Positions 55,624-64,000 of a stretch of 64,000 nucleotides of DNA are shown here, one piece after another (position 1 is the first letter of the stretch; every line of letters starts with the position of its first letter). The DNA is from Diaporthe sp. PMI_573. Its lineage: Eukaryota > Ascomycota > Sordariomycetes > Diaporthales > Diaporthaceae. The notes below the pieces were generated by a model, which was given only the letters and a program-made list of their open reading frames with translations, had not been told where the DNA came from and searched no databases. The translations under genes and the position numbers were made by a program. The DNA lies in assembly GCA_021399435.1 (NCBI GenBank), contig JAJTUP010000024.1, positions 310,001-374,000 of the forward strand, read 5' to 3'.

Positions 55624-58600
55624 CGTGCTTGACGCTTGTCCCTGCCGCAGGGCTGAAGCCTGGAGGCTGGTTGTGTGGTTATGCTGTGGTGGACTGGTTA
55701 GCAAGGGCAAGAGAATGCCAGGGCTGGGTTATGGATGTACTTAAGGTGAATTGGGGTGGCACACGACTTCTCGCGAGTTCCGAGGACCTGGATTCGCTCT
55801 TCACCACTACAACAAGGGACTTTGCAGGTCGAAAGTGAGGACTTTATTGGAGTCCACAGTTCCCTGCGCCTTTTATTAGACACGTGTTACTAAGCTGCTA
55901 CTAAGCTTGTATTGGTGATGTGGTTCTGAAGGCAGCGGTCCACTATCCGTGTGCGCCTCAATATAGACCGCATTTGTACGACGTGGTTATAAGTCCACGA
56001 TGCCGTGTAAGTGGAACTCTATTTTTACTAATATACGCGTATTATGTTTGGGCTCCTGACATAGTAGCATAGTATATAAGCAAAGGTAAGGGTGAAGGAT
56101 CAGTACCCAGACGACTAGATTGTGTTGATGACTATTTGCATGAACATGTGCGGGCTACATAATATTTGGAACACTGCATTTGCGTAGCCTCGTGGTAGAT
56201 CTGCAGTCATCCTCTTCTCTTCACAATGGCACAGCCTTGCACGACTCACACCAGCCTAGCCCTCCAATCTCAGCTCCCACACAGTGCTCGAACAACACGC
56301 GAGAACAATAATTGGGCTTGCAACCGCATCAAATTAGCTTGACACTTTTTCTAGATATCTTGTTCGCCTCGGGGTACCAGAAAGCTCTCTGGCAGGGTAC
56401 ACCAGCGAATCTTCCCTCCGACCGGAACCCGAAGCCCTTGAGCTTGGGAGATCTCACGAAACTCAACCGAAGCCGACATGGACACCGGCATCTTCTCTGT
56501 GCAATGCTCATTAGATCACTCGAGCCCTCATCCGCCGACAGTAGCAGCCTGAAACACCGTAGAGGGCGCCATCCTGCTTCTACACCGAGCATAAGAGCAA
56601 CAGGTGTCAGCCCAGGCAGGGCTGGAAGCATGCTTACCCGTACTGCACCTGAAGCTGTGCTAGTCGAGACTTCTTGGCGGTGAGCAATGCTCTAGTATAG
56701 CGAAGCGGGATTGCCTTTGCCCGCCCTGGTCATCAGACTCCATGCGCTTACTCTGCTTTGTCCCCTCATCCCAGGCCATTAGTGTCTCTGTCAAGGTACA
56801 TGCCCGAACTAAGGGGAAAACATTCTCTCCCCCACGCCAACCACGTCACGGACGCATGTTAATTTTTTCAAACCAATTTTTCCTTCTCCTCGCGGGGTCC
56901 CAGGTCTTCGGCTCGCCTTGTACTGATCTGCTTCAGCTGGTGGGGGTCCCCCGGGTGGGAAAAGGGTTCAAGGTCCCCCAGACTCTCGAGGCCCTGCGGC
57001 CGTTTCGCCAAGAGGCAGGTGGGTCAGCCGCCGACGATATCGCAAGCAAGTTCTCAGGACACAGACCTCGTGCCCTCTGCTGGATTTTAGCCGACGGGCG
57101 CGGCGCGATGATGTCGGGGCGGAGACTGGGGTGGGAGGGGGCTTAGGATCGGTGGGTCAGAAGACGTCATAGCAAGCTCGTGGTAGCAAGTCCGAGCCGA
57201 GATTGAAGGCATCGTGAGCCGGGTCCGGGAAGTGCCATAACAGCCTCTTCCCAGTCTCCAGTCTCGCCAGCGGATGACGAGGTGTGCGGGCCCCGTGAGG
57301 CCCCCTCCCCCCCAGACCCCACCCGCGCAGTCGATGCCGCCCGCCCCCCAGATCTCGAATGATTTGCATTTTACGAGATCTCGCTCAAATCTTGGATCTG
57401 GGAAATATGGGAATCCGGATATCTACAGCGCAGCTGTCGATGGCGCGCGCCTCCCGGTCGGCTATAGGGCAAACGACGTCATCTTGAGATCAACAGACTC
57501 CGGAGGGACCCTGAAATCTAGAGCAAACTCCTGGGGCGGGGCCACTCCGCTCCCTCCCTCTCACGGAAAACACTCCTGTTCCAAGCGGGCGCCATTGGGT
57601 TGTAAAACGGTCGTCGGAAGCCGACCAAAAAACGGTGGAGCGGGTCAATCGGTTATTCCCAGATCTTTGCTGTTGCCAGTGCGCGCTGCTCATTGTGCGC
57701 ATCCAGGAAGCCGTTGCGTCGGATTCATCACCCAAAGTGTGTCGAGGAGCTCAACTGCCGTGACAGCTTCCGCGACCTGTGAGCGCTACTGGTCCGGTGG
57801 CCGTTGGCGCTGCGTTTTGGCCGCCCACCATTCCCTTTGTTTTGGCAGGCCTAGCCCGAGCTCAGCCCTATCCACCACTTGACCCAAGTTGCGTCATGAC
57901 CAGAGTCTACGTATCTGTACATATCGTGTTGTACCGGCTACACGAAGATCAATGTCGGACACTTGAATCATGCCATTCGATTTATGAGCGCCGGATGATG
58001 GATTGAGAAAGCAATGGAAGCCTGCATCGTTTCACCCAAGAAACTGGACTCACAACGTGCCTGCATTACGTCTTAGGCCATGTGCCTGGCGTTCACTAGC
58101 AATGTTGCTACTGACTCGCCAGTAAGCGATTTGACTGGTCCCGCGTGAACGGTCTTCCGCCTACTAACCTATTGGCGAGCCTGCGCCGAGAAGAATGCGG
58201 AGTGATGCCGACGCCACAGTCCCGGGTTTCAGGGAAAATCTGGGGATGGTCTGAAGGTTAATGTTTAGTACCCAGCAACCTCACACAAGAACACCAGGGC
58301 CTTGCGCGTGGTTCATAGCCCCCCCTGGGATTGAGATATGAGTTCGATTAAATGTCCGTTTTACATCGGGCCATTCGACCTTTGTCGGCTCGGTCTGGGG
58401 TATTTGGTTCGTCCAAGCGCGGTCCGACGCTTGTGGCAAATTCGAACGACAGACGATACCTAGCCGATCCATGAACGCGGTGTCTCATAGCGCGCATCTC
58501 TGGCCAGGCTGGACATCTGCTTTTGGGTATTATCGAAGGCTTGCTGGCTTGTCCAAGGTCCAACGGTTGCTCGACTGCCGAGTGTGATGCGTGGGCAAGT

Positions 58601-61600
58601 TTTGACCGCACCGGTACCTGTACCCGTGTCATGGCACAGACTTGTCAGCAATGAGATACCGGTGATCTCCAACGCCTCGTGACATTTGGTCGACCGGTCG
58701 TCGTAATTGTGCTGGCATCCCAATTCTGCAAAAATTTCCGATGCCAAACTTTCAGTCCCTGAGCTCGACCAGGCCTGGATTTGATGCTCATCCCTCATGT
58801 CACCTGAGACCACCCGTGGGAGAAAAATCACATTGACAGGCGGATGACGTGAGGATCGGCACGGAGGGCTGTTTTGGCATGTCTTTGTGTTTGAAAGACA
58901 GGAACGGCTTCCTTGGCAACATCGTCCCTGTGGAGGCATTTTAAGCTTGTTCAAGTGCAACCGACGCTCGGAACTCTTCGGCTCACGACTCAAGAGGGCG
59001 TCTGGAACGTCAATCGCCCTCCATAGGTTTCTCGACAAATGGTCCCGCTTGGAGCTTCGACATGACTTGAGAACGCCACCAAGGGCTGAATATGACGGCA
59101 TCCTGCAACCAGACGAAGCTTGAGAAGAGCCTCCACGAGATACAGGATATTTTACCCTTCGGAAATGACTCGTGGTGCGTGATCGTCTAGGACGCACTAG
59201 AAGTTTTCTAGAAGAGATGTTAGCAAGGTCACCCCTTGACAAGCTGCAGGGACGCCGACTCCGGTGACCCGGATTGGCTGGGAATCGAGCCGGTCGAAGG
59301 AGGTGTGCGAGTGTGACAGCCAGAGTTTAGACTGGCGGCCGAACCTCGCTCTCAGACGAGACGGTCAAGCTCAATACGGAAGTTGCCCTTTGGCCCCCAA
59401 GAAACAAAAGTGCAGCTAGCCACGGACCGAACGCTGTGACACCCATTTCGATCGTTTGCGAATCATGCCCGCCGAGAAGGAGCCGGGAGTGTTTGATTCA
59501 AACACATACGCAGCAATTACGCGGCTGTGTTGTGCAGCAGGATTTGAGGAGAGAACCAGCGAAACACAGAAGATGCCCAGACCATAGCTCAGCAGCTAGC
59601 AGTTCGCAAATGGATGCATCCAAAACGGCTGCACCGAGACGTTGCGCTAGGGGTGATATTGGTTCGGGTGGACTGCCGGTCAGCAACCAGCTGTTTTGTG
59701 TGTTGGAGAGGCGGCGCCAATGATAGGCATCGATTGGTGATCTGACAGCAGTCGGCGGGCAGCCGTCGCCCTCCATCCCCAACAGAAACAGACGGGCCAG
59801 GATGGTGAATTTCGGAAACTTCACTGGTTCCCACACACAAGCGGTGCAAGTGGTCGATCCGAGGTACTTGATTGACCATGAGCGACTGTACCGTTGATGC
59901 CTCCGTTGAAGACCACCATGTCCTGGCCTAATGAATGGAAGAGTAAGAGTGCAAATGCTGACCTTTCCAATATCCTGAGACATACCTTCTAGTGGGATGG
60001 CGGCTTGCCACGGCCCTGAGAGTATGCTCTGAGAGCTTGCAATTGGCACGGGTTGTGTGATGAATATTGCGCACGTGTGCGCAGCGGAATAATCACAGGC
60101 ATTGGTCCAAATACTCCAAGCAGGATGAGCAATGAAAGTCTGTGATGCTGCTCTGGGAGACTAAGTGCGGCTGCTGACCAGTCCGATCTGGCGCAACAGC
60201 CGCTGCGAGGGGCTAAAACACGCAAGGCTGTGACGATGCGAGCACACAGAGCTTCGGGCGCCAGCCAGTCCGGCCTTTGACCCGGGATCGGCATGGGGCG
60301 AGCGGGAGAGTGGGTCGGCTGATGGCCGGTAAGGTTGAGTGAACGCCCCGGCTGACTCTTTGTGCGGCAGATGTGCGAACCGGTCTGTTCTGCCAGCCAT
60401 AGATCCGATCGGGACGACAAGTAGGCAGCCATGTTGTAGAAGCGGTGAGAACCTCATCTACCCGCAGGGTAATGGCAGGGCAGGCAGGCATAGTGGCTGA
60501 GAGCTCGCAGCTGGTAGCCGTGCTGCCGTGGAGGCATTAGGCGAGGCGGGCTGAGTCGACCTGGATGTCGTGTTGAGAAACAGGCGGAGCATCCGTTACG
60601 GCAAGGCACATCACAGCACAGTACTGTGGTAGAAACAGCCGTGGATGATGAAACCGGGAGAAGGCACCATTGGGCTGGCACGCATGGGACGAGGGGGATG
60701 GTTGCAGAAGCTGCAGATGCGTCAAGAGTCATAAAAGTCGGTGAGAATTGAGCCATCTGGTGTGAGTGGGAATGGGATGGGGGTTTGGGGAGAATTGGCT
60801 GTGGTGTGGTTGTGTGCTGGGCGTGGTGGTGTTGAGAGGCAAGAGCTGTTGCATAAACGGCCGGCTGCACGATAAGGGGACGCTAGGCCCAGGCAGGGCT
60901 TATCAGTCAACACCACAATGCGGTGGTACTTGGAGATGTACCCATGTACTGATGTACCTAAGTACTCAAGTATCCATGTACCCCTCCGTTCTGCACGCCA
61001 GCGTAGCCAGGCTAAGAGTAAGAGCGTGGGGCACTGCACACCTGCCATCTCATTACGGTTGAGTCTTTTGACAAAGAAAGAACCGCTGGTCGAATGACCA
61101 CCAACCAGGAAGGTGTCTTCAACTGCATCTGGCGGAAACGGTCTTTTCCGGCCCTGTCGGATGGCTGCTGCGAAAAGAGACAGAAACGAACCAAATTGGT
61201 CGGGCAGGAAGGCGTGTGCATGGACTGTACGGATACGTGCTCGCACCTACGTAGGACCGTTTCTTCCAGCAAGGCACGCGATGCAGTCAAGCCAACTAAG
61301 TGGACTCAACTCAAATAGCCTACAGTACATCTCTCCACCGATTTCATGCAGTATGGACATTAAATTGATCAATTGATCGAATTTATCGACCGACAGTTGG
61401 CAGCCATCGCAGAATTCATCGCAGATTTTGTCACAGCATGTGCATCAGAGCCACAGTCTTGATATTATCGAAGGGTGACCTCAACGTCTGGCGCCAACGC
61501 GATGCCTCCCCTCCCCAGACCACGATATCACCCCGCCTATGCAAGCCGCAAAGCATCGCATACCTGGCTGCGTCAAGCAGCTGATTAACCCTACAGCGCC

Positions 61601-64000
61601 ACAGCCACAGCCGGCTCAGACGACCTGTTGCCTGCCCCTTACATACTGCAATGTCGATACAGTATGCCAATTAATATATGGCGCATGACATGAATCACAT
61701 ACATACATGCCACAGCGGCAGCTCCCCCTCACCCCCCAAAACGGCCTGCAGGGCACGAGGAGCTGCCCGAGTCGCCTCGATTGGGGGCGGTGATAGACCG
61801 CTTTTGAACTCGTCGACCGGTTCGCCTGGGGATACCTACCTGCCTTTAGCCACTGCATCACCACGCATGCATGCATGTTGTCTCCCCCGTCCTCCCGCGG
61901 CCGCCCTCCCCTCCTCACCCCCCCTCCTCCACGAAATTCAAGATCAAATGGCCTTCACTCCCTAGAGCAGAGGTGCAGAATGGTGCGGCCCACCCCCACG
62001 GCCCACGGGAAAAATGACTGCGTGAACAACACTATGGGAGACTATGCATGCAGTGGTCGCGGTGTGCTGGAGTCTCGTGTGTTGTCCTTGTGAAAGGCTC
62101 CTCCGGGCGAGACAACTCATCGAGTTGGGCAGATGTGTTCCAGCAATGCGGGGACGCCGGTGACAGGAGCCGGGCACGCCACACTGCAGCACTCCCGCAC
62201 TCAGCTGCCAATCAGCCCTGAGCCTGGAACAGATCTGCTGCTCACATGCACATTGCCAAAATTCAGGGTCCTCCGTCTCCTCAACACCACAGGGGTAACC
62301 CGCGTGGCTTACCTCACTTCTCGTGATGCCGACCAAACGGACGGTGAGATAGAGAGAGAGAGAGAGGACGCATGATCAGCAGCCTGGGCAGAGACATCCC
62401 TTCCTGCTCTGGGCCGGAGAGTGTGCGCCCGATGTTCCAATTCTTTGCTGAACGAACAAGGGACTATTACCCTTCCTGCGCGCGCCAAGCGAAGGCGGCG
62501 TGATGCGATACCTGCTGTGCTTCTGACACCTGGCATGTTACAGTGCCTGATGCTGAATGAGCCGTCTTTGGTTTTGGGGAACCACAGCAGATGGGGATCC
62601 CCTTCACCGAGGTGTTGGCAAACGAGCCACCGACCCATCTGCAGCAATATTGGAGAGTACTGTGTACGCTGTAGAAAGCCAAGACGGCCATGTGACGGGC
62701 CTGGCCTCGACGCAGTACCACCACCCTGCCACCCCGGCCCAAGCCGCCTCCGCTATGCCAGACTCCGGGACCTGGTGCGCAGCAGCGATGCAATGCAGTG
62801 AGCCTCGCGTCGAGCTTCCCGGCGCTCGACGTCGCTCTGCTCCGGCTCGCCTTGCCCTGCATACCGCCTGCATGGCCGTTTGCTACGATTGAGATCAACC
62901 AATGGTCGCGGAATGGCTCTAGCCGAGAAGTATTCGCGCTGGTTCCGTATGGGCGCGGAGCTGGCTGCCCGCAAATACTTGATGCACATACAGTATACTA
63001 CCAGAATGCTGTGCCCGAGATGATCTACGTCTATAGGCGGATGATCTGAAGGCCAGCGGTTGATCTTCGTTGCTGGCGCCGAATTTACCCCAGATTGATC
63101 GCCAACAATGGCCCGAGACAAGTGGCGGATTGGCCTTGGATCTTCACCCGGGGTCTGGCATACGTGCTGTACAGTACATATGCAGTGAAGGCCGTCCTCT
63201 ACACTATGGGATCTCCGGCGCCGACATGGCCGTGCAACGCCCGTGATAGCCCAGTCACCCGCGATGCTGGATCGCGTCGCTGGCCCCTGCTGCGGCTGGG
63301 ACCCGAGACGCTGGGCTGCGTGCTGGAATGAGAATAAAACACCGTTTGACAGCAGGCAGCACGTCATGCACAACGGGACATGGAGCCAGATTGAGGATGC
63401 TGCGTCCCACCGCGACCAGCGCATGGCCCTCATTGCTCTTCCGCCCTACGTTGTCCATCCCGCCCAAATCTCACCGGTCTCCACCGGCGCGACCAACAGG
63501 CGCGGAGGCCCGAGAGACAACAAGGTCTAGAGACGACGTGGCCGGCCGAGCCCACCGCGTGCACCCTCCTCCTCATCCATCCTCCTGCCCTCAGCCTCCC
63601 GTCCCCCCTTCGAACAGCGGTGAGAGAAAACGACATGTAAACATGCGACAAGCTCATTTCCAGCGAGTCCGGATCGGGCCCCTCCCCATCGCATCGTGAT
63701 TTGCGGACGGTGGGCTGCCTCAATCTTGAGAGGGCGTGCATGAGCCAGCCCGAGGCCCATCGTCACCGACAAAAGACACTGACACTCAACCCGCTCGCTT
63801 CCTCACACATCGATGCGGCGGCCCATCATCGGGCTTCGGCGGCCCAGGGTTGCGGGTCCCCTACCCAGAGCTGGGAAGATTGCGAAACCCAAGCTTCCCG
63901 AGCGTACTGCCCCCCCTCCCCTCAAGAAAAAAAAAAACCACATGGCATGGCATGCTCGTGTGGGACCCCTTTTAACGTTGCCCCACCAGATTGTTGGCTT
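55624..64000. other. 8.4-kb gene-poor region to window end
   Basis: Apart from the NAT promoter (AT-rich 55880-56110 with TATATAAG near 56092), only homology-free short ORFs occur (57274-57882 +, 58460-59242 -, 62753-63433 -). Noted: a cluster of GTACC/GTACT words at 60930-60985, a (GA)n run at 62348-62366, CT-rich 61880-61930 and 63560-63615, and A12 near 63926. I see no splice-connected gene. It may belong to the regulatory region of a gene beyond 64 kb. Confidence 0.5.

Noticed and set aside
58460..59242. 260-codon minus ORF
   Set aside because: Long enough to notice, but Ser/Arg-rich without hydrophobic pattern or family motif.
62753..63433. 226-codon minus ORF at the right end
   Set aside because: Same reasons; multiple overlapping equally long frames indicate GC-driven openness.

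Overview
The window is nuclear DNA of a filamentous ascomycete (Pezizomycotina; a sordariomycete is plausible but unproven). Genes are short, with one to three introns of about 50-130 nt carrying GTATGT-like donors and CTAAC/CTGAC-like branch sites. They include typical mould families: secreted amidase, short secreted tyrosinase, EXPERA/EBP-like protein, arylamine N-acetyltransferase, fungal NACHT-ankyrin receptor and vWA-Hint protein. There is also a Ty1/copia retrotransposon bearing the signature of repeat-induced point mutation (RIP).

Layout. 0.4-1.1 kb: 3' half of a dead MFS efflux pump. 1.3-3.05 kb: secreted amidase-signature hydrolase. 6.7-7.4 kb: secreted cysteine-rich proprotein made of three repeats separated by Kex2-type sites. 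8.5-9.4 kb: small membrane protein whose reading frame breaks once. 10.2-10.9 kb: GC-rich coding relic with a palindromic 15-bp repeat array beside it. 11.2-13.3 kb: CHY zinc-finger protein. 14.2 kb: intron-containing tRNA-Asp. 14.8-16.1 kb: four-exon tyrosinase. 17.4-18.6 kb: secreted SMP-30-like propeller. 20.1-20.9 kb: EBP/EXPERA membrane protein.

22.17-29.61 kb: a complete LTR retrotransposon on the minus strand with 255-bp LTRs and an exact 5-bp target duplication. It is riddled with stops, and its mutations are strongly biased to one strand. 31.3-32.2 kb: DJ-1/PfpI protein. 32.8-34.1 kb: kinase-like protein that appears to lack the catalytic Asp. 34.5-36.9 kb: vWA-Hint protein. 38.2-41.0 kb: NACHT-ankyrin (NLR-like) gene that keeps the P-loop but has lost most of its NTPase core and is frameshifted before the ankyrin repeats. 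42.5 kb: degenerate tRNA. 43.2 kb: possible 46-aa zinc-ribbon ORF.

From about 43.3 kb to the right end I can support only one gene, the arylamine N-acetyltransferase at 54.6-55.6 kb. The remaining ~19 kb is balanced-GC DNA with only short, homology-free ORFs and simple repeats.

The genes do not form an obvious biosynthetic cluster. The common themes are secretion (amidase, Cys-rich peptide, tyrosinase, propeller, DJ-1-like) and, from 32 to 41 kb, signalling or recognition proteins with altered catalytic cores. The best candidates for undescribed biology are the nested-repeat cysteine-rich Kex2 proprotein, the receptor with its NTPase core removed, and the one-strand RIP pattern of the retrotransposon. 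All exon models are read by eye; no alignment or RNA evidence was available.
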